Assembly: GCA_029834535.1 (NCBI GenBank)
Contig: JAQMWT010000247.1
Location: forward strand, 1 to 31,994
DNA: 31,994 bases
Direction: 5' to 3'
DNA from: Chrysophaeum taylorii
Taxonomy: Eukaryota; Sar; Pelagophyceae; Pelagomonadales; Pelagomonadaceae
In this document: one piece after another, positions 19,690 through 27,955 of the stretch
Layout of the letters: the number at the start of each line of letters is the position of its first letter
How positions within the stretch are numbered: position 1 is the first letter of the stretch
The notes under the pieces: generated by a model
Seen by the model: the letters and a program-made list of their open reading frames with translations, nothing else
What the model was told of the DNA's origin: nothing
Databases searched by the model: none
Position numbers and translations under genes: made by a program

Positions 19690-19910
19690 TTGATTCCTCT
19701 GGCGCTCTCCAACTCGACGGATCTCCACGAGGTTGCAGGCAACAAGAACCTGGAGGGGTTCTTCTGCATGGATAAAAATGGGAGCACGCCGCATCTTGGG
19801 ATGGCTCGGATGCGAGTTGCTCGACCGCAACTCTGTTTCTACCAACCGGGGGAACCCACCGCGGCGCGAATCATCGCGAAAGCATATTCGTCCGATAGAT
19901 AGCGTGGTTC
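19690..19910 (-). pseudogene. Second copy of the fragment downstream of the hydrolase
   Basis: This segment is the diverged counterpart of 16380-16620. It keeps the same order of short matches, ending in ACCAACCGGG, GAACCCACCGCGG and a GAATCAtCGcG string. On the minus strand the pieces AAVGSPGW, then a stop, and later ATSWRSVELE parallel the copy behind hydrolase 1. It supports a segmental duplication larger than the hydrolase gene itself. Confidence 0.45.
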
Positions 19911-19999
19911 ACGATAAAAAGCGGAGCCAGGAACCATCACCAGCTCTTTCTCCCCCCCCCCCCCATGAGGTGCTGCCTTGAAGGCAAATGCACCCCGAG

Positions 20000-20665
20000 G
20001 CCTAGCCGGTGTCCTCGCCGAGCCGCGGGGCAGGCGAAAAGGGGAGAGGGCAGGTCGTGCGCGTGCTGCCGGCGGAGGTGAGTGCGACGTACTGCTGGGC
20101 GGGTTCTAGGGCTGCCCGAAGCGGCGACATGGGTGATGGCGATGCGGGCACAGCGCCCCCGAGGCGCGGCGGCGAACTTGAGCCGCCATTGCCTCGGCGT
20201 TTAAAGTAGGCACAGCCACTTTCCGCCCGCGCCCGCGCTTCGATTCGCACGTCGCAGTTTTTAGCTAGTTCGTGGCATGCCGCGCTTGCTTCGCCGCAGG
20301 AAGGCACTAAAGACGAGACCAGCAACGGTGCCGTGTTGCTCGACAGGAGACCGGGCGGGGGCGCGGAGCGAGGTGATGGCAGCGTCGATATCGTGGTTGA
20401 GGGGTAATCGGTGTGGAGTCGCGCTATGGCGCCGGTCGACGGGCGATGGGAAGGGTGGTGGCAAGATAGAGCGAGCGGCAGGCGAGCGTCTTGACGTCGA
20501 AGAGTCGCTCACTATCGAGAGCGTGGTGAAGATGTCAGGCTCGACGTGACGTTGGGCGAGGTTGCCTTTTTTTTCGGCGGCGGCCGTCGAGGTGCGTGCG
20601 GACAGCAGGGGCTACGACGTCAGCGAAGATGCCGTAAACCTCGAATAATAGAGGGCGGGCTGTCC
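20000..20665 (-). pseudogene. Decayed copy of the PD-(D/E)XK-like retroelement domain
   Basis: Read on the minus strand from 20665 down, this matches the protein at 30091 in pieces lying in different frames. First is FEVYGIFADVVAPAVRT. Then comes a stretch with SPVDRR and PVEQHGTVAGLVFSAF, followed by GEASAACHELAKNC and finally the 3' sequence TTCGCCTGCCCCGCGGCTCGGCGAGGAC. The order is the same as in the 30-kb copy, but frameshifts separate the pieces and the metal-binding DIK is not readable as such. This is a second, older, 5'-truncated copy inserted in the opposite orientation between hydrolase copies 2 and 3. Confidence 0.8.
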
Positions 20666-20722
20666 TCGCGGAGGGAGGCGAAGCCGAGAAATAAGTCGTG
20701 CTAGTGGTGGGGATTCTTGGTG

Positions 20723-20769
20723 CCGACCGACCGACCGACCGACCGACCGACCGACCGACCGACCGACCG
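20723..20769. repeat. CGAC tetranucleotide microsatellite
   Basis: About eleven perfect GACC units occur in tandem, 85 bp upstream of the start codon of hydrolase copy 3. The hydrolase frame stays open through it, but I do not consider it coding because the homology of all copies starts at the later ATG. Confidence 0.95.
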
Positions 20770-20853
20770 TTTTGTTGTTGTTGTTCGTCGAGGAATTCAA
20801 CAGAAAGAAAAAGCAAGTTGCAGTACGTACTGCATGGAACATTGTTGGTGGCG

Positions 20854-22185
20854 ATGCTAAATCTCGTCCTCCTGTTTCCCGTGGTAGTGTTGGGGTGGTT
20901 GTGGCCCACCGTGGGGTGGTGGCTCGTGTTGGTCGAAGCCGTGTGGTGGTTCGCGGTAGTGTGCCTTTTAGAGCAGCTGGACCGGCGGCCGGCGGCCTTC
21001 AAGGCGTCGCGGTCACGGCAGGCTGTGGCGAAGCTCTTCGCCGACGAGTTTCGCGGGGACGCGGGGCGTCGGCTGATTTCTGGGTGGTTCTTCGACCGCC
21101 CGTACGCGTCGATATCGCGCGAAGCGCTGAAGCGGTGGTGGGCGTGGGCACGGTGCTGCGACGTGGAGGTCGACGAGGCGTTGGAGGCGGACGTGCGCGC
21201 CATCGAGGCGGCCCTCGGGATGCTCGAGGGTGGCCCCGAGGAGCAACGGAGCGTTCGCTTGAATCTGGATTCGGTTCGCGAGCGAGTCCTGACAAAGCCG
21301 TTGTGGCTTTACGTGGTGTTGCGCGGAGCGTGCGGATCGACGGCCGCGATCGCGCTGTGGCGCATGGGCTTCTACCGGCGCCCCTTTGGACGCCTGTGGT
21401 TCTGGATCCGCGACGGACCGGGCCAGACTGTCCTGTTCCTCCACGGCCTCGGTGTCGGGATCCTCCCGTATATTCCGCTGTTGCGATTATTTCCCTCGCA
21501 CTTTCGGCTGATCATCCCCGATCTATGGTACGCGTCCCTAGCGCCTCCGATCGAGCTCTGGGTGAAGGGCGGCGTCCCCGACCGCGACGAGCACCTCCGC
21601 GCCATCGACGCGGCGTTGGGACCGACGACGACGACGACGAAAGTGGATGTCTTCGGGCACTCTTACGGGACGGTCGTCGCGGCGTGGCTGCTGCACGCGC
21701 GACCCGACCGGATTCGCGTCCTCGCGCTCGCCGAGCCCGTCGCTCTCCTCGTGCACCACGCCCACGTCGCCCGCAATTTTCTGTACGATCCCGCGCCCGA
21801 TTTGCCCCGCGCTCTCGTGAAACGCGTCGTCGGCATGGACCCGGTGGTCGTCCACCTCCTCATGCGCAACTTCTGGTGGTTCGAGAACACGATATTTGTG
21901 AGAGACCTGAAGGACACCAGCACCATCGTCTTTCTGTCGGAAAAGGACGAGGTCGTACCCTCTTCCCTCATCCGGCAGCGGCTCCTCGCCGAGGCCCCGG
22001 GCGTCGGCGTCGTCTGGACCCCCTCTGCCTCCCACGGCGACACCGCCTTCAACCCGAATTTGGCCCAGACCTACGTCCGCCCTTTCGTCCGGCTCCAAAA
22101 GAAGGCCGAAGAAGACTTGGCGGTGGATCGAGGAGAATCCCCCCCCCGCCGCCGCGAGATCCTGGTCGAGGCGGCCGATATATGA
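20854..22185 (+). CDS. Membrane-anchored alpha/beta hydrolase, copy 3
   Basis: The protein is 443 residues and aligns along its length with copy 1 (14752-16038). It has the same N-terminal hydrophobic segments (3-40), the FFDRPYASISRE block (79-90) and the catalytic domain from VLFLHGLG (193-200). The triad is Ser270 in GHSYG, Asp365 in EKDEVVP and His394 in SASHGD. An extra Thr run (258-262) is encoded by an ACG microsatellite. The frame is open 52 codons further upstream, but that part covers the CGAC repeat and lacks homology, so the ATG at 20854 is preferred. The C-terminus ends in AADI, close to AADL of copy 1. An active lipase/esterase-type enzyme is expected; the substrate is unknown. 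It converges on the SMARCD-like gene with only 15 bp between stop codons. Confidence 0.92.
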   Translation: MLNLVLLFPVVVLGWLWPTVGWWLVLVEAVWWFAVVCLLEQLDRRPAAFKASRSRQAVAKLFADEFRGDAGRRLISGWFFDRPYASISREALKRWWAWARCCDVEVDEALEADVRAIEAALGMLEGGPEEQRSVRLNLDSVRERVLTKPLWLYVVLRGACGSTAAIALWRMGFYRRPFGRLWFWIRDGPGQTVLFLHGLGVGILPYIPLLRLFPSHFRLIIPDLWYASLAPPIELWVKGGVPDRDEHLRAIDAALGPTTTTTKVDVFGHSYGTVVAAWLLHARPDRIRVLALAEPVALLVHHAHVARNFLYDPAPDLPRALVKRVVGMDPVVVHLLMRNFWWFENTIFVRDLKDTSTIVFLSEKDEVVPSSLIRQRLLAEAPGVGVVWTPSASHGDTAFNPNLAQTYVRPFVRLQKKAEEDLAVDRGESPPRRREILVEAADI

Positions 22186-22200
22186 AGAAGAACGGAGCGA

Positions 22201-23220
22201 TCACGTCGTCAAGTGGAGGGCGGCGCGGAGGGCCGTGTGAGCGGCGGGCATGGGGGGGGTGAGTTTGCGCTTGGGGGCCGCGCGCGCGAGGGCGTCGAGG
22301 CAGATGGTCTCGAGGTCCCGGGCTCGGCGGTCGCCGTCGACGCCCGACGACGACGCGGATTGTTGTACGTCGTCGTCTCGAGAGAGCGGGACGTCGACCA
22401 GAACATCAACGAACTTTGGGTGGTGCGCGCGGGCCTGGATAGTGTCGCCCGCGGCGATCGTGTAGTCGAAGACCACGGGGTCAGGATCCTCGAGGTGCGG
22501 ATCGAGCATGTCCCCGAGCTGTGAAAAGTGAAAAGCGTCGACGCCAAAGCAGGCTTTGAGGTCCGCGTCGCACGTGACGATCCGCATATCTTGTTGTCGG
22601 AGCTTGTGGCGGTCGGCGTACCGCGAGATCGCCGTCAATATGGCCTCGCGGCTCATGTCGTCGCGATATCCTTTGACGACTTTCCGGAGAGGCCCGCTCG
22701 TCTTGAACCTTTTCGGGTAACATTTCCGGAAGACACAAATTCGAACGTGGGAGACTTTATTCCTCGAGGCGCGCCGCACGCAGATCCCGTCGCAGATTCC
22801 GGGCGGAGGGACCCAGACGACGGGCTTGGGGTTGCCCTTGCGGTCGACGAAGATCTCCACCCTCTCGACGAACGACGCGAGGCTTCCTCGGCGATGCAGC
22901 TCATCGGCGCGCCGAGCCGCGCCGATATCCCCCGCGACGTCCACGCCGTCGTCGATGAGCCGCCCCTCGACCCGCAGTTCCCAGTACACCTCCCCGCGAC
23001 TACTTTTGCGATTGTCGTTGCTTCGCACCTTACAGTGGTCGACGAACAGCCGCAACGTCCCCGCTGCGCTCGGCCCTGCCCCCACCCACGCGATGCGCCG
23101 CACGCTCCGCCGCGCTTCGCTCCGCCGCAGCGCCTCCTCGACCATACCCTCGATCGCATCGAGCCGGCGGAGGGCGCTCGCTTGGGCTGGGCACAACGCG
23201 AGCACTTGGGGGTCGATCAT
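22201..23220 (-). CDS. SMARCD/SWP73 (BAF60)-like SWI/SNF subunit with SWIB domain
   Basis: The protein is 339 residues. Residues 79-91 (YWELRVEGRLIDD) match the highly conserved SWELRVEGRLLED region of SMARCD/BAF60/Rsc6/Swp73 proteins, and SLASFVERVEIFVD (113-126) matches the following strand. Residues about 160-255 correspond to the SWIB/MDM2-type domain, with LRKVVKGYRDDMSREAILTA near the start, RIVTCDADLKACF in the middle and PDPVVFDYTI at the end. A strand like the family's DIDVEVDD follows (VDVLVDVPL). In SWI/SNF chromatin remodellers this subunit links the ATPase complex to transcription factors in the nucleus. The usual C-terminal helical region of about 100 residues is replaced by a short tail, so the protein is shorter than animal SMARCD (about 500 residues). 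A TATAATAAAA string lies 5-15 bp before the ATG. It is convergent with hydrolase copy 3. Confidence 0.92.
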   Translation of the reverse strand: MIDPQVLALCPAQASALRRLDAIEGMVEEALRRSEARRSVRRIAWVGAGPSAAGTLRLFVDHCKVRSNDNRKSSRGEVYWELRVEGRLIDDGVDVAGDIGAARRADELHRRGSLASFVERVEIFVDRKGNPKPVVWVPPPGICDGICVRRASRNKVSHVRICVFRKCYPKRFKTSGPLRKVVKGYRDDMSREAILTAISRYADRHKLRQQDMRIVTCDADLKACFGVDAFHFSQLGDMLDPHLEDPDPVVFDYTIAAGDTIQARAHHPKFVDVLVDVPLSRDDDVQQSASSSGVDGDRRARDLETICLDALARAAPKRKLTPPMPAAHTALRAALHLTT

Positions 23221-23265
23221 GCTCTTTTATTATAAGGGGGGGTGCTTCTTCATAAGTGTGGTTGG

Positions 23266-23340
23266 TGTGAGAACTAAAATGGAGATGTGAGAACTATAAT
23301 GGGGACGTGGTGCAGGGGTAAGTGTCATAGCTTCCTCACA
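23266..23340 (-). repeat. Left 75-bp terminal direct repeat (3' LTR candidate)
   Basis: It is identical over all 75 bases to 25664-25738, and the identity stops exactly at the TG and CA ends. It contains two 20-bp subrepeats beginning TGTGAGAACTA. At 75 bp it is very short for an LTR, comparable only to miniature elements. Confidence 0.75.
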
Positions 23341-23450
23341 CAGGTGCTGGAAAAGAAAGAAAAGGAAAAAAGGGGAAGTGAGGTCCTCACACAGGTGCTG
23401 GAAAAGAAAGAAAAGGAAGAAGGAAAAGGGGGAAGTGAGACGCTTACAGA
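23334..23450 (+). repeat. Duplicated purine-rich segment
   Basis: The string CCTCACACAGGTGCTGG followed by AAAAGAAAGAAAAGGAA occurs twice (from 23334 and from 23388), each followed by a GGGGAAGTGAG-like end. The first copy overlaps the end of the left terminal repeat. Confidence 0.85.
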
Positions 23451-23579
23451 GGAGAAGCTTGAAGGAAGACGTCAGGAGAGGCAGTGTGGCAGAAAGAGAC
23501 AGGAGATATCAGGGCGAAGTCGCGAGGTGAGGTAACGAGCACGAAGCCGGAGGAAGGAAGGAGCTTCCGTACTGCGGGT

Positions 23580-24625
23580 GAAGATATCGCTATGTTGGAG
23601 GTCAATGATGTGGTTGCGATGATATTCGGCGGTAAAAGCGAATCTCAATATGGCGGGTGCGCCGCGGGAGACATTGGAGACGGACTTGGGTGACGGTGGT
23701 GCTATTATCGACATACATTGGCACCGTGTGACGAGGGAGATCAAAGTCATCAAAAAGTTGGAGAAGCCAATAGAGCTCAGCAGTAGCGGCGTAAAGAGCG
23801 AGCAATTCAGCTTCAAAAGCCAACGTAAGAGGTGAGATCAAGTTCATTGACGTCAGTGAAAGCGCGGATGTGGAGGAAAAAGGCTTGGTAATGGCCAATG
23901 CAATGACGAGGGTGCGCCACAAGAAAATCATCAACGACTAAAACGAGACGGAGGACCACGGTAGAATTGAGCACGAGCTTGTAATGGCAAGTGTCACCAG
24001 ATCCGCGGACGAAGCCACAGTCATTGACGAGAAAGCGTGCCAAATAAAGCCACCAATTACGACAAGCTTGTTTGCAACCATACCAAGAGCGACGGAGCGT
24101 GTAAATGATTTTGGAACCATCGGTGGGTTGGCGAGGAGCATAGCCTTCGGGTGGCCAGACATAGATGTCTTCGTCAATGAGAGCTTGGATAAAAGCGGAG
24201 TTGACATCCAACTTATGCAAATCCCAGTCATGAACAGCAACGCCAGACAGGGGCTTGTATGAAAGCAGAGATGACATCTACAGGACGGCACGTGTCGTGG
24301 TAAGCAATGCCGTGAACCTGGGTGTAACCGCGGACAACGAGGCGAGCCTTGTACGATTTGAAGCGGCCAGAGTCATACTTCTTGCGGAGGATCCACTTGA
24401 GGGTACAAATGTTGCCAGAAAACGTCGAAGGAAGGCGCATAACATCCCAGCAACCAAGCTGACCAAGAGAGCTGTATTCTTTAGCGATGGCTTGCAACCA
24501 GCCAGGACGCTCAGGATTGGTCGGAGCTAAAGCTTCACGTAGATGGGTGGAAGTGATAGTGAATCCGTCAAGGTCGGAATATTGCGACAGTTCTTCGGAA
24601 GCAGAGTAATAGTTCCCACGGCCAA
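23580..24625 (-). pseudogene. Ty1/copia reverse transcriptase and RNase H, broken
   Basis: The minus strand reads the start of a copia RT at about 24540-24290, including PGWLQAIAKEY, a W-x-L-K-region TLKWILRKKYDSG, and YKARLVVRGYTQVHG. After a frameshift near 24280 it continues with HKLDVNSAFIQALIDEDIYV, LRRSWYGCKQACRNW and the catalytic box VVDDFLVA (normally YVDD). After a further frameshift the RNase H end appears at about 23840-23620: AFEAELLALYAATAE, MYVDNSTTVTQV and RRTRHIEIRFY. The connection segment between RT and RNase H is mostly missing. No integrase, protease or gag is seen, so this copy cannot be autonomous. Homology ends about 24625. Confidence 0.9.
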
Positions 24626-24659
24626 CTATACGTCGCCCTTAGCCGCGTCGGCCGCCGTG

Positions 24660-25290
24660 ATGACTTCGTCTTCTACGCCCAGAACAACACCTTCGTCCGC
24701 GACTACGCTCGCCCCCACCCCCCAGCAGCTCCAGCAGCAGCTCCAGCGCCAAAAGTCGCACTCTTCGTCCCAGTCGACGACGACAGTAGACCACAAGCCT
24801 CAAAAGGCGGCGGCGGCCGGAAGAAGAAAAAAAAGCGCGTCCAACTTTCTCCCGAGCTTTTTGTCCTCGAGGTCGTCGCCGCCGACGACCAAAGACAAAA
24901 AGCCCGAGCCTGCCCCGCCGCCCCCGCCGCCCGACGAAGACTCCGACGCCGTCCGCCTCGGCCGCGACGACGACCCGATCAAAAATGCAAAATACTTTGC
25001 CCCCGTCGATTGGTACGCCCTCACCGAACGCCGCCTCGCCCCGCCCTGGGTCCCCACCCTCTCGACTCCCGACGACGTCGCCTACGTCCCAAAGCGCGTC
25101 AGAGACCGCCGGAGCTCCTCGCTCAGGGACGAGTTTGGCGGCGACGACTTGGCGCCGCGCGACGCGGCGGAGAAGCCAGAATCTCCAGGCAGACGGCCTC
25201 CTTCGGCAGGACCCGCGCCGACGCCGCGGCCCTCGCCCAGCTCAGGGAAAACAGCGCGCAGCTCTGGGGTGATTTTTCCTACGCGGCACC
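24660..25290 (+). pseudogene. AGC (PKA-like) protein kinase C-terminal tail fragment
   Basis: Within this frame the stretch at about 24955-25080 reads VRLGRDDDPIKNAKYFAPVDW, as far as residues can be quoted, followed by ALTERRLAPPWVPTLSTPDD. It matches the end of PKA-type kinases: R-L/F-G, I-K-N-x-K-x-F, x-D-W, R-x-x-x-P-x-x-P and P-x-D. Before it there is only low-complexity Ser/Thr/Gln/Pro sequence instead of a kinase domain. No HRD, DFG or APE motif can be found. After it, the frame with the best protein character changes. A frame +2 peptide at about 25190-25290 ends in LWGDFSYAAP, resembling the hydrophobic motif F-x-x-F-S/T-Y that ends AGC kinases. This is therefore a captured or truncated gene end with one frameshift or a missed intron, and is not a functional kinase. 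The frame stays open to 25688. Confidence 0.7.
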
Positions 25291-25381
25291 CCCCCGAGGC
25301 GAGACCATCATGGCTCCCAGGCACAACCCCCTCCCGGTCGCCGTCGGCCCCGCCTCCCCGCCGCCGCCCCAGGACGAGAAC

Positions 25382-25382
25382 C

Positions 25383-25420
<38 letters not shown>
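25382..25420. repeat. CAA trinucleotide microsatellite
   Basis: Thirteen perfect CAA/AAC units occur in the low-complexity region following the kinase tail. Confidence 0.95.
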
Positions 25421-25421
<1 letters not shown>

Positions 25422-25642
25422 CCTAGTAGGGCCCACCTCTTTCAGATTGATCCATCCATCTCACCTCTTATATCGGGCGCCCACACCACCACCAATGCTC
25501 CTCGAACAACAACAACGACGACGACAACGCGCCACCTTCGCCGCCGCGGGGGTGGTGGGTGGGTGATATCAGCCTCGTCCTTATCCTCCCTCGCAATGCT
25601 GCTGGCCTCTTGTTGTGCGTGTGTGTGTGCTCTTGACGGCGG

Positions 25643-25663
25643 CGAAACGAACACCTGCTACCA
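25643..25663 (-). promoter_or_regulatory. Primer-binding-site candidate, tRNA-iMet type
   Basis: Directly adjacent to the right terminal repeat, the minus strand begins TGGTAGCAG and has GTTTCG six bases later. Eukaryotic initiator-methionine tRNAs end in CTGCTACCA with CGAAAC at the same spacing, so 15 of 21 positions agree in register. Zero or a few bases between LTR and primer site is normal for LTR retroelements. This orients the element leftward, in agreement with its RT. Confidence 0.6.
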
Positions 25664-25738
25664 TGTGAGAACTAAAATGGAGATGTGAGAACTATAATGG
25701 GGACGTGGTGCAGGGGTAAGTGTCATAGCTTCCTCACA
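25664..25738 (-). repeat. Right 75-bp terminal direct repeat (5' LTR candidate)
   Basis: It is the identical partner of 23266-23340. Read on the minus strand it begins TGTGAGGAAGC and ends GTTCTCACA, with the primer-binding-site candidate following at once. Confidence 0.75.
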
Positions 25739-25772
25739 TGTGGAGTGGTGTTTTTGGTTTAATTAGTAACAA

Positions 25773-26830
25773 GTGCAGGCTAGTAAGTTCACCTAGTCCC
25801 AATCTCTAACCCTAGTAAGTTTACACCTGGTCTCAGTAAGTTCACCTAGTCCCAATCTCTAACCCCAGTAAATTCGGCGTAAACCCAATCTCTAACCCTA
25901 GTAAGTTCGGCGTAAACCCGCACCCACTCACCCCACTCTCCTTCGAGCTCGTCGCGCTCACCCCCGCCAATCTAAGCTGCTTTGATCCGCACACGCCGCT
26001 AAGCTTTGAGTTTACTCTAAAGCCCCAGTAAGTTCACACTTGGTCTCAGTAAGTTCACCTGGCCACTAAGTTCACTTAGTCCCAATCTCTAACCCCAGTA
26101 AGTTCACCTGGTTCCAGTAAGTTCACCTGGTCCCAGTAAGTTCACCTATAGTGCGCGTGTAGACGCCGGGAGGGGGCTTGTCGGTATTGCGCAGCACGTG
26201 TGGGGTAAGGTGGAGTCGTCGACTCAGAAGAGCATATCCTCGGGGTTGCCGATCGACAGAGAGCCACGTAGAGCTGGACGTGACAGAAGACGGGCTTGGG
26301 CGAGAGGACGCCGACCTCGCGGGGCGTCTGGCCCTGGCTCTTGTTGATCGTTTGGCGTCGGCGGGCCTTAAGGGATACAGGTTGAGGAGCCTCGGTGACA
26401 CAACACGATCGATCATGTATCTGGTACCGTTGCAGTGGCCGTGCGACGGGTCGAGGTTGCGAAGACTTTAAGCTCGCGATCAAAGTCAGCATGCCGTTGG
26501 TTGTCAGGGAGTTGAAAACTCGACTGTTAAGAGCGAGGCGTCGTCTTCCGACCCAACCTAGTCGGCCGAAAAGAACTCCGACGCCTCGTCTCCGGGAAAA
26601 AAAGGCCGCGGTCACGCGCGCGTTGTCAGCATCGACAACATCGTTTCGACGGGGCGTGAGAATGGCGCGCTGAAAGAGCCGCCGCGGGTCGTGGAAACAG
26701 TCTGCGAGGTCGCCGCAGACGGCTTGGAGGATCAATGTCTGGCTCGCGGGCCTACATGATCCTTACCCTAAATCGAGGGACAAACAAACAGACAGACAGA
26801 CAAACATCTGTCGATTAGTAGTTAGGATAA
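25773..26830. repeat. Composite array unit 1
   Basis: This 1058-bp unit begins at GTGCAGGC. Its first part is a 19-bp minisatellite of the form CAGTAAGTTCACCTGGTYC, interrupted by a CCAAT-bearing block (about 25960-26025). From 26151 a GC-rich block of about 600 bp starts GTGCGCGTGTAGACGCC. The unit ends in a GACA/CAAA microsatellite and CATCTGTCGATTAGTAG. The microsatellite is uninterrupted here. Minus-strand frames in the GC-rich block stay similar across units because the DNA is nearly identical, so I do not call a gene. One such frame includes GQTPREVG, faintly ankyrin-like. Confidence 0.9.
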
Positions 26831-27955
26831 GTGCAGGCCAGTAAGTTCACCTAGTCCCCGTTAAGTTCACCTAGTCCCAATCTCTAACCCCAGTAAATTC
26901 GGCGTAAACCCAATCTCTAACCCTAGTAAGTTCGGCGTAAACCCGCACCCACTCACCCCACTCTCCTTCGAGCTCGTCGCGCTCACCCCCGCCAATCTAA
27001 GCTGCTTTGATCCGCACACGCCGCTAAGCTTTGAGTTTACTCTAAAGCCCCAGTAAGTTCACACTTGGTCTCAGTAAGTTCACCTGGCCACTAAGTTCAC
27101 TTAGTCCCAATCTCTAACCCCAGTAAGTTCACCTGGTTCCAGTAAGTTCACCTGGTCCCAGTAAGTTCACCTATAGTGCGCGTGTAGACGCCGGGAGGGG
27201 GCTTGTCGGTATTGCGCAGCACGTGTGGGGTAAGGTGGAGTCGTCGACTCAGAAGAGCATATCCTCGGGGTTGCCGATCGACAGAGAGCCACGTAGAGCT
27301 GGACGTGACAGAAGACGGGCTTGGGCAAGAGGACGCCGACCTCGCGGGGCGTCTGGCCCTGGCTCTTGGTGATCGTTTGGCGTCGGCGGGCCTTAAGGGA
27401 TACAGGTTGGAGGAGCCTCGGTGACACGACACGATCGATCATGTATCTGGTACCGTTGCAGTGGCCGTGCGACGGGTCGAGGTTGCGAAGACCTTAAGCT
27501 CGCGATCAAAGTCAGCATGCCGTTGGTTGTCAGGGAGTCGAAAACTCGACTGTAAAGAGCGAGGCGTCGTCTTCCGACCCAACCTAGTCGGCCGAAAAGA
27601 ACTCCGACGCCTCGTCTCCGGGAAAAAAAGGCCGCGGTCATGCGCGCGTTGTCAGCATCGACAACATCGTTTCGACGGGGCGTGAGAATGGCGCGCTGAA
27701 AGAGCCGCCGCGGGTCGTGGAAATAGTCTGCGAGGTCGCCGTAGACGGCTTGGTGGATCACTGTCTGGCTCTCGCGCCTACCTGATCCTTACTCTCGCGC
27801 CTACCTGATCCTTACCCTACATCGAGGGACAGACAACCCACCCACATCCTTCATGCTCCCCACACCCCCCCCCCCCTCTTAGCAGTCGACATTTAAAGAC
27901 AGACAGACAGACAAACAAACAAACAAACAAACATCTGTCGATTAGTAGTTAACAA
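26831..27955. repeat. Composite array unit 2, with insertion
   Basis: This 1125-bp unit has the same order as unit 1 and very high identity in the GC-rich block (from 27176). It differs by a duplicated CTCTCGCGCCTACCTGATCC near its end and by a roughly 60-bp insertion in the terminal microsatellite (27838-27897). Confidence 0.9.
27838..27897 (+). mobile_element. Short retroelement 3' end inside the unit 2 microsatellite
   Basis: It begins CCACCCACATCCTTCATGC, continues through a C-rich run and ends AGCAGTCGACATTTAAA. It is preceded by GACAGACAAC and followed by GACAGACAGAC. Because the target is itself repetitive, the duplication length cannot be fixed. Units 1 and 3 lack it. Confidence 0.75.

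Larger units (their letters stand above)
23266..25738 (-). mobile_element. Small chimeric LTR retroelement (copia-derived)
   Basis: This 2473-bp unit is bounded by two identical 75-bp direct repeats that begin TGTGAG and end CTCACA. It contains a broken minus-strand Ty1/copia RT and RNase H, and a primer-binding-site-like sequence immediately inside the right repeat, on the side expected for a minus-strand element. Between the primer site and the RT lies a plus-strand AGC-kinase tail in place of gag, protease and integrase. The flanking five bases (GTTGG left, TGTGG right) are not a perfect target duplication, and no polypurine tract is obvious next to the left repeat. The boundaries are therefore good but not proven. 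Confidence 0.6.

Noticed and set aside
20772..22262. Second plus-strand frame of 496 codons over hydrolase copy 3
   Set aside because: It covers the same bases as the hydrolase, whose triad and paralogy are clear. The alternative translation is Arg/Pro-rich and has no homologous frame in copy 1.
25840..25920. CTCTAACCC strings as telomere repeats
   Set aside because: The word recurs only at intervals between other sequence and never as a head-to-tail TTAGGG-type array.
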